From contig NZ_CP042171.1 of the NCBI RefSeq assembly GCF_005938645.2, forward strand, positions 5,394,001-5,458,000: 64,000 bases of DNA, read 5' to 3'. The DNA comes from Pedobacter sp. KBS0701 (lineage in GTDB: Bacteria > Bacteroidota > Bacteroidia > Sphingobacteriales > Sphingobacteriaceae). Below the pieces are notes generated by a model that was given only the letters and a program-made list of their open reading frames with translations, ran no database searches and was not told where the DNA came from. Shown here piece after piece: positions 17,113-26,241 of the stretch (its first letter is position 1; every line of letters starts with the position of its first letter). Made by a program: the position numbers and the translations under genes.

Positions 17113-18120
17113 ATGTCTGTTAAGATAGGAAATATAGATTTAGGTGAGTTCCCCTTATTGCTGGCTCCAATGGAGGATGTAAGCGATCCGCCGTTCCGTT
17201 ACGTGTGCAAAAAAAATGGGGCTGATATGATGTATACCGAGTTTATTTCTTCGGAGGGCTTGATCCGTGACGCTGCAAAAAGCAGACAAAAACTTGACAT
17301 TTTCGAATATGAAAGACCGATCGGCATCCAGATTTTTGGTGGAGATATCGAGCACATGCGCGAAGCCTCAGAAATAGCATCTGCCGCAGGACCAGATTTA
17401 GTCGACATTAATTACGGCTGCCCTGTAAAAAATGTAGTTTGTAAAGGTGCAGGCTCCAGTCTGCTGCAAGACATTGATAAAATGGTAAAAATGACTGATG
17501 CTGTAGTTAAAGCTTCGCATTTGCCCGTTACCGTAAAAACCCGCTTAGGATGGGACGACAATACTAAAAATGTTTACGAGGTTGCCGAGCGACTTCAGGA
17601 TGTAGGTATCCAGGCACTTACCATCCATGGCCGTACCAGGGCACAATTATATAAAGGCGAAGCAGATTGGGCGCTTATCCGCGAAATTAAACGTAATCCA
17701 CGCATCAAAATCCCGATTTTTGGTAATGGTGATGTAGATAGTCCTGAAAAAGCTGCCAACTGGCGCATGGAATATGAGGTAGATGGCATTATGATCGGTC
17801 GTGCAGCTATTGGTTACCCCTGGATTTTTCGTGAGGTAAAACACTTCTTCAAAACTGGCGAACACCTTGCAGGACCAACCATCGAAGAAAGGATTGAAGT
17901 TTGCCGTACCCATTTGAATAAATCACTGGAATGGAAAGGCCCAAAAACGGGAATCTTCGAAATGCGCCGCCATTATGCCAATTATTTTAAAGGTCTGCCC
18001 GATTTTAAACCATACCGTATGCGTTTAGTGGCCGAGCCCGATATCAACAACATTTACAGCATTTTAGAAGAAGTGGCAGAAAAATTTGCCAACTATGATG
18101 CTACTAAGGTACTGGCTTGA
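17113..18120 (+). CDS. dusB: tRNA-dihydrouridine synthase DusB
   Basis: A 335-residue FMN-dependent enzyme that reduces uridine to dihydrouridine in the tRNA D-loop. The TIM-barrel N-terminus (LLLAPMEDVSDPPFR) and the Dus signature DINYGCPVKNVVCKGAGS with the catalytic Cys (second Cys, about residue 113) are present, as are VKTRLGWD, IHGRTRAQLYKG and the phosphate-binding IFGNGDVDSPEKA with GIMIGRAAIG. It heads an operon with apaG, whose ATG lies 35 nt downstream. Confidence 0.96.
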   Translation: MSVKIGNIDLGEFPLLLAPMEDVSDPPFRYVCKKNGADMMYTEFISSEGLIRDAAKSRQKLDIFEYERPIGIQIFGGDIEHMREASEIASAAGPDLVDINYGCPVKNVVCKGAGSSLLQDIDKMVKMTDAVVKASHLPVTVKTRLGWDDNTKNVYEVAERLQDVGIQALTIHGRTRAQLYKGEADWALIREIKRNPRIKIPIFGNGDVDSPEKAANWRMEYEVDGIMIGRAAIGYPWIFREVKHFFKTGEHLAGPTIEERIEVCRTHLNKSLEWKGPKTGIFEMRRHYANYFKGLPDFKPYRMRLVAEPDINNIYSILEEVAEKFANYDATKVLA

Positions 18121-18155
18121 TTTTTGAAAGTTTTTTTCATACATTCGTTATTATC

Positions 18156-18542
18156 ATGGTTACAGCTATTACAGACGGGGTTAAAGTTTCAGTTGAAACA
18201 GTTTACCAGCCAGAATATTCAAATCCGGCCAACGAGCATTTCATGTTCGCTTATCGCGTAGAAATTTCTAATCTTTCTGATTATGCTGTACAGTTAATGC
18301 GCCGCCAATGGTTAATTTTCGATTCGAACTCGAGCCGTAGGGAAGTAGAAGGTGAAGGTGTTGTAGGTTTACAGCCCATTATCCAACCTGGCGAAACCCA
18401 TGTATATGTTTCAGGTTGTAATCTAAAAACCGATATGGGCAGCATGAAGGGCACTTACCTTATGAAACGCGATATAGACGGCTCTGAATTCGATGTTGAT
18501 ATACCCGAATTTCAATTGATAGCCCCTTATAAATTAAATTAA
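18156..18542 (+). CDS. apaG: ApaG/DUF525 family protein
   Basis: A 128-residue ApaG protein, an immunoglobulin-like beta-sandwich related to the F-box-associated fold. The signature is ISNLSDYAVQLMRRQWLIFD, then EGVVGLQPIIQPGETHVYVS and MKGTYLM. ApaG is linked to Co2+ resistance and Mg2+ efflux in enterics, with unclear biochemistry. The frame is open from 18117, overlapping the dusB stop, but the conserved protein starts at MVTAITDGVKV, so the ATG at 18156 is chosen. Confidence 0.93.
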   Translation: MVTAITDGVKVSVETVYQPEYSNPANEHFMFAYRVEISNLSDYAVQLMRRQWLIFDSNSSRREVEGEGVVGLQPIIQPGETHVYVSGCNLKTDMGSMKGTYLMKRDIDGSEFDVDIPEFQLIAPYKLN

Positions 18543-18974
18543 TTTTTTTCTTTATTCTTGTCTCCCTAAGCGTAGTCGAAGGGCGAAACCAATATTCATT
18601 TTTTAGAAAAGCAATTTCAGCATTTCATTTTAAGGTTAGTCCTGCTTTTGTTTCAAGTCCTCGCATCGCTGTGGGCTTTTCACGTCAATCAGGTTTAAAT
18701 TGCAGTTTTTCTGCTAATATCAAAGGTTTAAATTATGGCGTATAACCCTTCTTCTGCAATCTCCAACCCAAAATAGTACAATGTACCTTGCCACCTAAAC
18801 CCGATCAAAGCGAGATGCCGATATTTTTCCATCGGCAGAAGCGGGAGCGGGACCGGAGCTTTCATATTCCCACCGAAATTGCTTTCCAAAAAAACCTCAT
18901 TAAAATACCATCAAACCAAAAACGGCCAGGATTATTATCCCAGCCGCATTGTATTCTTCATAATTGATATTTCC
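18543..18974. other. 432-bp intergenic region with degenerate repeats
   Basis: No gene is visible. The region contains a partial CTAAGCGTAGTCGAAGGGCGA repeat fragment at about 18566-18586, a degenerate element at about 18638-18690 (TTAGTCCTGCTTTTG...), and at about 18798-18830 the inverted form of the TCGGGTTTA element found near 1040 and 40390. The latter is followed by an imperfect hairpin GCCGATATTTTTCCATCGGC (18823-18842). Confidence 0.5.
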
Positions 18975-19670
18975 TTAATCCCTGCTTCTTCCAAAAAGCA
19001 TCGATGCGTAATATAATAAATTAGCAAGCGCACCAACAGCTGCTACCACATAAGTCATGGCTGCCCACCAAAGCGCGTCTTTAGCCTGCGCATTTTCTTC
19101 TTGTGTTTGCATTACGCCATTATTGTTTTTTAGCCAGGCCAGTGCACGGTTACTGGCATCAAATTCGACTGGTAGGGTAATGATACTAAATATGGTTACC
19201 AATGTTAAACCCACTACGCCAATGGCCAAAACAATTGGATTTCCGGTAAAACCTATTAACAATACTCCAATTAATAATACCCATTGTAAAAGATTAGATG
19301 ATATGCTCACCACCGGCACCATGCTGCTTCTTAACTGTAACCAGTTATATGATTTCGCCTGTTGCACTGCATGCCCACATTCGTGAGCCGCTACCGCCGC
19401 CGCCGCTACGCTACGGCTATAGTATACATCTGTACTTAAATTAACGGTTTTATCTGATGGATTGTAATGATCTGTTAATTGTCCTTCGGTACTCATCACC
19501 TTCACGTCGTATATCCCATTATCATGCAGCATTCTTTCTGCTACCTCCTTGCCCGATAAACCTGAACTTAATTGCATTTCGGCATACTTGGAAAACTTGT
19601 TTCTAAAACGCCATTGTACAAACATGCTCAACAATAATACCGGGATGATTAATATTAAATAAACTCCCAT
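18975..19670 (-). CDS. YugP-like zinc metallopeptidase
   Basis: A 231-residue membrane peptidase (neutral zinc metallopeptidase, Zn_peptidase_2, YugP-like). It has an N-terminal helix (residues 2-20), the zinc motif HECGH at 96-100, and two or three C-terminal hydrophobic helices around 115-165 and 205-225. The frame is open to 19718, but family members start directly with the hydrophobic segment (MGVYLILIIPVLLL), so the ATG at 19668-19670 is chosen; 19691 is a second option. The substrate is unknown. Confidence 0.88.
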   Translation of the reverse strand: MGVYLILIIPVLLLSMFVQWRFRNKFSKYAEMQLSSGLSGKEVAERMLHDNGIYDVKVMSTEGQLTDHYNPSDKTVNLSTDVYYSRSVAAAAVAAHECGHAVQQAKSYNWLQLRSSMVPVVSISSNLLQWVLLIGVLLIGFTGNPIVLAIGVVGLTLVTIFSIITLPVEFDASNRALAWLKNNNGVMQTQEENAQAKDALWWAAMTYVVAAVGALANLLYYASMLFGRSRD

Positions 19671-19753
19671 TTTCTTATGTATGTTTTTCATTCTGCATAT
19701 ATCAAAAAGCGTTCCCATATTATTTTGGTGTTAAAAAACAGTACATTTATGCT

Positions 19754-20893
19754 ATGCCAACCGAGCTTTCATACTGGGAAAAAGAATCATTTTTTTGTAA
19801 TTATGATGCCATTGTTATTGGTAGTGGCATCGTTGGATTAAACTCAGCCATCCACCTCAAAAAAACTGCTCCTTCATTAAAAATAGCCATCCTCGAAAGA
19901 GGATTTTTACCTACAGGTGCAAGTACAAAAAATGCAGGTTTTGCCTGTTTTGGGAGCATTTCTGAACTGATTGAACAAGAAGAAATGATCGGTATTGATC
20001 GGCTTTCAGCACTCATCGAAAAACGTTGGAAAGGCCTGCTCAAACTTCGCAATTTACTGAGCGATAATGCCATAGATTACCAATGTTTAGGCGGATATGA
20101 ATTATTTAAAAATGAAGATAATTTTTTGGCTGAAATAGGTGTATCCAAAATTGAACATTTTAACCTTCTTGTTAACGATGTTGTTGGATCGAACGCTTTT
20201 GCTTTAAGCAATAAAAAGATCAGTTCCTTTGGTTTCGAGGGTGTAAGTACTTTAATCGAAAACCGCTATGAAGCACAGATTGATAGCGGTAAAATGATGC
20301 TTGCTTTAATCCAATATGCACAGCGGCTCGGCATTGGTATTTTTAACAATTGCACGGTAGATCGGATTGAAGAAGAATCAAAACGTTACCGTTTAATCAC
20401 CAAAAACGAAAACTTTTTCTGTAAACGATTGATTGTTACAACCAATGCCTTTATCAAAGATCTTTATCCTGATATTGATATTAACCCGGGCCGTGGTCAG
20501 GTTTTAATTACCAGACCCATTAAAGATTTAAAAGTGGCAGGCACCTTTCATTACGATAAAGGTTATTATTATTTCAGAAATATAAACGGGCGGATTTTAC
20601 TGGGTGGCGGCCGCAACATTGATTTTAAAGCAGAAGAAACTACTGCACTTGGACAAACCGAACCCATACAGCTGGCCTTGGAAAAATTATTAAAAACCGT
20701 AATCTTACCGAAAACCACTTTCGAAATAGATTACCGTTGGAGCGGCATTATGGCCTTTGGTAAAGTACCGGAACCTTTTATAGCAGAAATCCTCCCAAAT
20801 GTATTTTGCGCCACCAGGTGTAACGGCATGGGTGTTGCTATTGGCTCGCAAACGGGAGAAGATGTAGCAAATTTATTATTGAATAAATTATAG
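19754..20893 (+). CDS. FAD-dependent oxidoreductase (DAO family)
   Basis: A 379-residue flavoprotein of the D-amino-acid oxidase/glycine oxidase superfamily. The dinucleotide-binding motif is AIVIGSGIVGLNSAIHL at about residues 20-36, the second block is PTGASTKNAGFACFGSIS, and the C-terminal FAD contact is CNGMGVAIGSQTGEDVANLLL. No signal peptide or membrane helix. The substrate, probably an amine or amino acid, cannot be assigned from sequence alone. It is divergent from the YugP-like gene. Confidence 0.88.
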   Translation: MPTELSYWEKESFFCNYDAIVIGSGIVGLNSAIHLKKTAPSLKIAILERGFLPTGASTKNAGFACFGSISELIEQEEMIGIDRLSALIEKRWKGLLKLRNLLSDNAIDYQCLGGYELFKNEDNFLAEIGVSKIEHFNLLVNDVVGSNAFALSNKKISSFGFEGVSTLIENRYEAQIDSGKMMLALIQYAQRLGIGIFNNCTVDRIEEESKRYRLITKNENFFCKRLIVTTNAFIKDLYPDIDINPGRGQVLITRPIKDLKVAGTFHYDKGYYYFRNINGRILLGGGRNIDFKAEETTALGQTEPIQLALEKLLKTVILPKTTFEIDYRWSGIMAFGKVPEPFIAEILPNVFCATRCNGMGVAIGSQTGEDVANLLLNKL

Positions 20894-20954
20894 TTGTTTT
20901 TTACCACAGATACACTGAGTTCGGTTTTTTGTTAAAGATCCTTTTAAAAAGTAT

Positions 20955-21038
20955 CGTCATCTCGACTGGAATGCAGTGGAATGGAGAGATCCGCCTCAAT
21001 AGATTTCTCGACTGCGTTGCACTCCGCTCGAAATGACG
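20955..21038. repeat. Family A intergenic repeat, copy 1
   Basis: An imperfect palindrome of 84 bp running from CGTCATCTCGACTGGAATGC to GCTCGAAATGACG. The interior carries GGAGAGATC...GATTTCTCGACTG. It sits between the convergent oxidoreductase and purU genes. Confidence 0.8.
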
Positions 21039-21090
21039 GCCAGACTTAAAAAAAGTCTTCGCAATCCGCCAAACCCTAAACGCATATCAC

Positions 21091-21930
21091 TTACTTAAAC
21101 ACCACCGTTTTATTCCCACTCACAAAAACCCGATCTTCAAAAATGAGTTCCAAAGCCTCCAATAATACTTTTTTCTCAATTTCTTTACCGGCCCTTACCA
21201 TTTCTTTAACGCCAAAATTATGATCAACGTGATTGGTGTGCTGGGTAATAATCGGACCTTCATCCAGGTTATCGGTAACAAAATGTGCAGTAGCTCCAAT
21301 AATTTTTACCCCACGTTCAAAAGCTTGGCGATAGGGATTGGCACCAATAAAAGCTGGTAAAAAGGAATGATGAATATTGATGATTTTACCAGCATAATCT
21401 TTTACAAAATCAGCTGAAAGAATCCGCATAAACTTGGCCAATACCAGGTAATCTACCTCAAACTGATTGATAATTTCTTTTATTTCAGCCTCAAATACAC
21501 TTTTATCTTTATTGCTATGATCTACGTAAAAATAAGGGATGCCCAGTTTTTCAGTAAAATCCCTTAAACTCTCATAATTACCAATGACACATTGAACATT
21601 GGCACCTAAAGTTTTAAATTGGTTTTTGATCAGTATTTCCGCCAAACAGTGATACTCTTTAGTTACTAAAACAGCAATTTGCTTCTCCTGTTCTGCAATT
21701 AAATTTACCTCAGCGGCATTTGGAAGATTTTCTAAAAGTTTTTCCTTTAATTTTTCCACATCTTCTAAATTTCCCGTACAGGCAATTCTTGTAAAAAATG
21801 CTTTATTGGCTTCATCAACGAACTCACGCATAGCAATAATATTGAGTTGATGTGCAGCCAGCACACGGGTAATATTGGTTACCAAACCCACCTGATCGGG
21901 GCAGGAAATAAGGACTGTTAATGCGTTCAT
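21091..21930 (-). CDS. purU: Formyltetrahydrofolate deformylase PurU
   Basis: A 279-residue enzyme that hydrolyses 10-formyl-THF to THF and formate, balancing one-carbon pools. The N-terminal ACT domain spans about residues 1-80 (LTVLISCPDQVGLVTNIT). The formyltransferase domain follows, with the catalytic triad of the family: INIHHSFLPAFIGANPY (Asn, His) and VTDNLDEGPIITQ (Asp). Length matches E. coli PurU. It is flanked by a family A repeat downstream and divergent rmuC upstream. Confidence 0.95.
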   Translation of the reverse strand: MNALTVLISCPDQVGLVTNITRVLAAHQLNIIAMREFVDEANKAFFTRIACTGNLEDVEKLKEKLLENLPNAAEVNLIAEQEKQIAVLVTKEYHCLAEILIKNQFKTLGANVQCVIGNYESLRDFTEKLGIPYFYVDHSNKDKSVFEAEIKEIINQFEVDYLVLAKFMRILSADFVKDYAGKIINIHHSFLPAFIGANPYRQAFERGVKIIGATAHFVTDNLDEGPIITQHTNHVDHNFGVKEMVRAGKEIEKKVLLEALELIFEDRVFVSGNKTVVFK

Positions 21931-22048
21931 TTATAAAATACTAATGTCCAATTATAGAAAAATTTTACGGTTTTATCTTGTTCAAGATGACTAATTTTTT
22001 TTGGTATATCTATTTTAAATCTCCACTTTTACTAAAATTTTTATCATT

Positions 22049-23434
22049 ATGGAGACTATCGGCATCGCTTTACTAATTGTTATTTTAATTGTTCTGGTCA
22101 TTTTATTGTTAAAGAAACCTCAAGCTGCGTTATCTATTGTATCAGTAGAAGATTTTGAGCGGATGAAAGGCGAAAATGAAACTTTAAAAATCAGTTTAGC
22201 AAAAGCCGATGAACGTGTTTCTAACTTATCGGTAGAAAAAGAACATATTACAGTACTTCTTAAACAGGAGCAGCAACGTTTGATTGATGAACTACAGGCC
22301 GAACGCGACCGCCTGGCAGATGCCAACCGTGAGCTCGAAAGCACAAGATCATTCTACCTGGCTGAAAAAGAAAAATTGGCCGAACAAAAATTAAGTTATG
22401 AGCAGTCGCAACAAAAGCTGAATAAAGATTTCGAATTGATTGCTAATAAAATCCTGGAAGAAAAATCCACCAAATTTATTGAGCAAAACCGTACCAACCT
22501 GGATATCATCCTCAATCCTCTGAAAGAAAATATCAAAGCTTTTGAAGATAAGGTAGAAAAGGTTTACAAAGCCGAATCGGACGAAAGAAATATATTGAAA
22601 GGTGTAATTTCAGAACTTCAGATTCAAAGCAAACTCATCCAGGAAGATGCCAATAATTTAACCAAAGCCTTAAAAGGCGACAGTAAAAAGCAAGGAAACT
22701 GGGGAGAGATCATTCTGGAAAAGGTACTGGAGCGCTCTGGTTTAGTTAGGGATCAGGAATACCGCATTCAAGCCTCACATACTTCAGCAGAAGGTAGCCG
22801 ATACCAGCCCGATGTGGTGATCGACCTCCCGGATGATAAACACCTTGTTGTTGATGCTAAGGTAAGTTTGGTCGCTTATGAACGATCTGTATCAGCAGAT
22901 ACAGACGAAGAGCGTGAAGGCTATATAAAACAGCACCTGACCTCCATTAAGAATCACATTCAGGAACTATCATCAAAAAACTATCAGGATTTATATAAAA
23001 TCAATTCTCCTGATTTTGTTTTATTATTTATTCCCATTGAATCTTCTTTTAGCATTGCAGTACAAAAAGATGCAGAACTCTTCAATTTTGCCTGGGACAG
23101 GAGGGTGGTTATTGTAAGTCCATCAACTTTGCTGGCTACTTTACGCACCATTGCCAGTATGTGGAAACAGGAACGTCAAAACCGCAACGTAATGGAAATT
23201 GCCCGTTTAAGCGGCAGCATGTACGATAAATTTGTGGGATTTGTTGCCGATATGGAAAATATCGGTAAATACATTAAAAACGGACAAGATGCTTACGATA
23301 AAGCCATTAATAAATTATCGGTAGGTGCCGGAAACTTGACCAATACTTCAGAAAAGATTAAAAAACTCGGTGCAAAGGCTACTAAACAGATTGATACGAA
23401 GTACTTAGATTTAAATGAAACGCATGATTTATAG
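22049..23434 (+). CDS. rmuC: DNA recombination protein RmuC
   Basis: A 461-residue RmuC protein. An N-terminal membrane helix (about residues 4-23) is followed by a long coiled coil (about 30-130) and the nuclease-like RmuC domain (about 160-420), which includes GNWGEIILEKVLERSGL, YQPDVVIDLPDDKHLVVDAKVSL, IPIESSF and the C-terminal GSMYDKFVGFV. RmuC limits inversions between inverted repeats. That role may matter in a genome so rich in small inverted repeats, but this is only a thought. Confidence 0.95.
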   Translation: METIGIALLIVILIVLVILLLKKPQAALSIVSVEDFERMKGENETLKISLAKADERVSNLSVEKEHITVLLKQEQQRLIDELQAERDRLADANRELESTRSFYLAEKEKLAEQKLSYEQSQQKLNKDFELIANKILEEKSTKFIEQNRTNLDIILNPLKENIKAFEDKVEKVYKAESDERNILKGVISELQIQSKLIQEDANNLTKALKGDSKKQGNWGEIILEKVLERSGLVRDQEYRIQASHTSAEGSRYQPDVVIDLPDDKHLVVDAKVSLVAYERSVSADTDEEREGYIKQHLTSIKNHIQELSSKNYQDLYKINSPDFVLLFIPIESSFSIAVQKDAELFNFAWDRRVVIVSPSTLLATLRTIASMWKQERQNRNVMEIARLSGSMYDKFVGFVADMENIGKYIKNGQDAYDKAINKLSVGAGNLTNTSEKIKKLGAKATKQIDTKYLDLNETHDL

Positions 23435-23772
23435 CTTTGATAGTTACAAAACGGAACTCCAGATTTTTAGGAAATTTATAGTTAAAAAAATAAAAGTCAA
23501 AACTTGCAAAGTTAGCTATTTTTTCTGAAAGCCTTAGGGCGATTTTTTCATTATTTTTTTTCAGTGAATAGAATAGGTTTTATTTTGCCTAGAAACAATA
23601 TATATGGCTTTAAAACAAAAAAGTCGATATCGCTGAGAACGTTTTATATTTTCTTAGCAATATCAGCTACAAAGTAAAATCGTCATTTCGACTGGAACGC
23701 AGTGGAATGGAGAGATCTATCTAGACAGATTTCTCGACTTCGTTGCACTCCAGTCGAAATGACGACCTATTT
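23435..23772. repeat. Intergenic region with family A repeat, copy 2
   Basis: Positions 23681-23764 hold a full family A palindrome (CGTCATTTCGACTGGAACGC to CAGTCGAAATGACG). The 240 nt before it are AT-rich, and I see no gene or RNA in them. Confidence 0.8.
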
Positions 23773-24819
23773 TTATTTCTTAAAAGCATTCCAGCCCTGG
23801 GCTTTCAGCTCGTGTACTTTTTCTGATTTAGAAACCATTTTGCAACCCGAATTTTTATCGGTAACGTGACCAATTACAGTGATATCTACATCATGTTTCA
23901 GCTTTTTATAATCTTCCTGACTAATGGTAAACAACAATTCATAATCTTCGCCACCACTTAAAGCACAAACCGTAGGATCTAGACCTAATTCGCGGGCAGT
24001 TTCATAAGTCATTGGATCTAAAGGAATTTTCTCTTCATAAATCGTGATCCCTTTATCAGATTGTTCTGCCAGGTGCAAAATTTCGGAAGCTAAACCATCT
24101 GAAACATCGATCATAGAAGTTGGTTTTATATTCATTTCATCTAGAAGTGCAACAATATCCATCCTGGCTTCAGGTTTCAATTGTCTTTCGATGATATAAT
24201 CTTTACCTTCTAAATCTGGTTGGATCTGTGGATTTTCCAGATAGATTAATTTCTCTCTTTCCAGAATTTGCAGCCCTAGATAAGCACCACCCAAATCACC
24301 AGAAACACACAATAAATCATGTTCCTGAGCACCATTTCTGTAGACCACTTTATCAGCATCAGCATAACCAATACTGGTAATACTGATCACTAAGCCTTGT
24401 TTACTTGAGGAAGTATCGCCACCGATTAAATCAATGTTATATTTATTGCAGGCCAGCTCAATGCCCTTATAAATTTCTTCTACAGCTTCAAGCGGAAATT
24501 TACTTGATAAACCCAGCGAAACCGTAATCTGACTTGCTTTTCCGTTCATGGCATAAATATCACTCAGGTTCACTTGAACCGCTTTATAACCCAGATGCAT
24601 TAAAGGCACATAAGCCAAATCGAAGTGGATTCCTTCCAATAATAAGTCGGTCGAAATCAAAGTCTGTTTTCCTTTTGCATCCAAAACGGCTGCATCATCG
24701 CCCACACCTTTTACCGAATAATCGTTTTTAATTTTAAAATTAGTAGTCAGGTGTTTAATTAACCCAAATTCGCCTAATTCATTAATATCTGTACGCTCTT
24801 TATTTTCAAACATATACAA
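23773..24819 (-). CDS. thiL: Thiamine-phosphate kinase ThiL
   Basis: A 348-residue ATP-dependent kinase of the PurM/ThiL fold that converts thiamine monophosphate to thiamine diphosphate. Diagnostic blocks are KGVGDDAAVL near residue 40, LISTDLLLEGIHFDL, NLSDIYAMNG, GGDTSSS, VSGDLGGAYLGL, SMIDVSDGLASEI and SGGEDYELLF. It is the only thiamine gene in the window. A repeat element separates it from the symporter upstream. Confidence 0.95.
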   Translation of the reverse strand: MYMFENKERTDINELGEFGLIKHLTTNFKIKNDYSVKGVGDDAAVLDAKGKQTLISTDLLLEGIHFDLAYVPLMHLGYKAVQVNLSDIYAMNGKASQITVSLGLSSKFPLEAVEEIYKGIELACNKYNIDLIGGDTSSSKQGLVISITSIGYADADKVVYRNGAQEHDLLCVSGDLGGAYLGLQILEREKLIYLENPQIQPDLEGKDYIIERQLKPEARMDIVALLDEMNIKPTSMIDVSDGLASEILHLAEQSDKGITIYEEKIPLDPMTYETARELGLDPTVCALSGGEDYELLFTISQEDYKKLKHDVDITVIGHVTDKNSGCKMVSKSEKVHELKAQGWNAFKK

Positions 24820-24862
24820 TAGTTAGAGGCGAAGCCTCATATTTTTATTTTTTAAAATCAAT

Positions 24863-24945
24863 TGTCATTCTGAGCATAGCGAAGAATCTTTAGCTGCGCT
24901 AGCTGGTGTTTCATAGCTTACAGATCCTTCCTACGTCATGATGAC
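24863..24945. repeat. Family C repeat reaching into the symporter stop codon
   Basis: An element starting TGTCATTCTGAGCATAGCGA and ending with GTCATGATGACA. Its right end supplies the last codons and the stop of the symporter gene (stop at 24936-24938), so the insertion or growth of the repeat has set the protein's C-terminus. Confidence 0.65.
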
Positions 24946-26174
24946 AAATACTTACTTTCCATCCAGTTTTTACCTTCAGTAAATCTGGCAATCAACATGG
25001 CCGCAACATTATCACCGGTGGCATTTAACAAAGTTGCCATGGGATCAACCAACGTTCCGATAATCATGGCAGGTGGCAAAGCTTCTGGTGGCAATTGATA
25101 AGCCGAAATCATTAATAACTCCCCAATATATCCTCCATTCGGTATTCCACCTTCTACTATACTCACCAAAACCGTAATACCCAAGGCTAAAATAATGGTA
25201 TCCACATGTACCAAATCTTTACCAAAAATGGCAAAAACAACGGCAATTTTTATAATGGAACTAATGCTCGACCCATCCTTATGCAAAGTTGATCCCAAGG
25301 GAATCGTCACATTGGTGATGTAAGCTGGAACCCCCATTTTTGTAGTCCCCTCTAAATTTGCCGGAATAGTAGCAATGCTGCTACAGGTTCCGATAGAGGT
25401 TAAAGATGGTACTATATTATTTTTCCAAAACACTTTTATGGCTTTAAATCCACCTGCAACGAAAGCGTATAAAGTGAAAAAAACGATAAAATAAAATGCC
25501 CCAATACCATAATACAAACCTAAAGCTTTTGCATAAGTACCGAAAAGCTGTGGACCAAAAACACCAACCTGATAGGCAAAGTAAGCACCTAAACCTATCG
25601 GACCAAGTTTCATGATCAAAATGATAAGTTTTTTCATCACTTCATTACCAGAAACAAGGAATTTTTTAAAGCCTTCACCTTCTTTTTCCGCATATAAAGT
25701 AGAAAATCCCACCAAAACTGAAAAAATAATCAGCGCAAGCATATTTTTCCTACTTCCAATTTCAAAAAACTCACCAACCGTTAAAAGTTGCGTCATCTGT
25801 TCGCCAAATGATTGAATTTTTTCAGGTTCTGTCGGTATTGTTGCATTTCCCAATTGCTGATGGATCGGAAAAATCCAAGTAGCTGCCAATGTTAAAATTG
25901 CAGAAATCAATACCGTTGCAAGGAAAACCAAAACCATTACCGTTAATAATCTCCCCAGTTTTTTAGTCCGGTCTATATTTGCAATGGCTGATGAAACTGC
26001 AAAAAATACTAATGGAATAACCGCGGTAAACAACAAGTTCAAAAATATATCACCCAGGGGTTTAATACTTTCAACACTTTTTTCAAAAATTAAACCCACT
26101 ATGCTTCCAACAGTAATACCTGCCAAAAGCCATAATAAGCCTGAATAATTTTTAAGGATGTTGTTTTTTTCCAT
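24936..26174 (-). CDS. Dicarboxylate/amino acid:cation symporter
   Basis: A 412-residue transporter of the DAACS (GltP/DctA/GltPh) family, which takes up C4-dicarboxylates or acidic amino acids with Na+ or H+. Eight membrane helices and two re-entrant loops are expected. The signature is visible as SIGTCSSIATIPANLEGTT (first hairpin loop), VTIPLGSTLHKDGSSI, and the helix 8 region around IGTLVDPMATLLNATGDN. The frame is open to 26303, but that extension crosses the hairpin at 26188-26237. The family N-terminus begins at MEKNNILKN, so the ATG at 26174 is used. Confidence 0.93.
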   Translation of the reverse strand: MEKNNILKNYSGLLWLLAGITVGSIVGLIFEKSVESIKPLGDIFLNLLFTAVIPLVFFAVSSAIANIDRTKKLGRLLTVMVLVFLATVLISAILTLAATWIFPIHQQLGNATIPTEPEKIQSFGEQMTQLLTVGEFFEIGSRKNMLALIIFSVLVGFSTLYAEKEGEGFKKFLVSGNEVMKKLIILIMKLGPIGLGAYFAYQVGVFGPQLFGTYAKALGLYYGIGAFYFIVFFTLYAFVAGGFKAIKVFWKNNIVPSLTSIGTCSSIATIPANLEGTTKMGVPAYITNVTIPLGSTLHKDGSSISSIIKIAVVFAIFGKDLVHVDTIILALGITVLVSIVEGGIPNGGYIGELLMISAYQLPPEALPPAMIIGTLVDPMATLLNATGDNVAAMLIARFTEGKNWMESKYLSS

Positions 26175-26187
26175 AAATGTAAAATTA

Positions 26188-26237
26188 GACTTCCGAAGTT
26201 TTGCCGGACTGCGGGCTGCTGCAAAACTTCGGAAGTC
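26188..26237. terminator. Long perfect hairpin after nadA
   Basis: GACTTCCGAAGTTTTGC (26188-26204) is exactly complementary to 26221-26237, with a 16-nt loop. It begins 4 nt after the nadA stop on the minus strand and lies just before the symporter start. The following T stretch (TAATTTT) is weak. It probably separates the two genes, but may also be a REP-type repeat. Confidence 0.6.
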
Positions 26238-26241
26238 AGGC

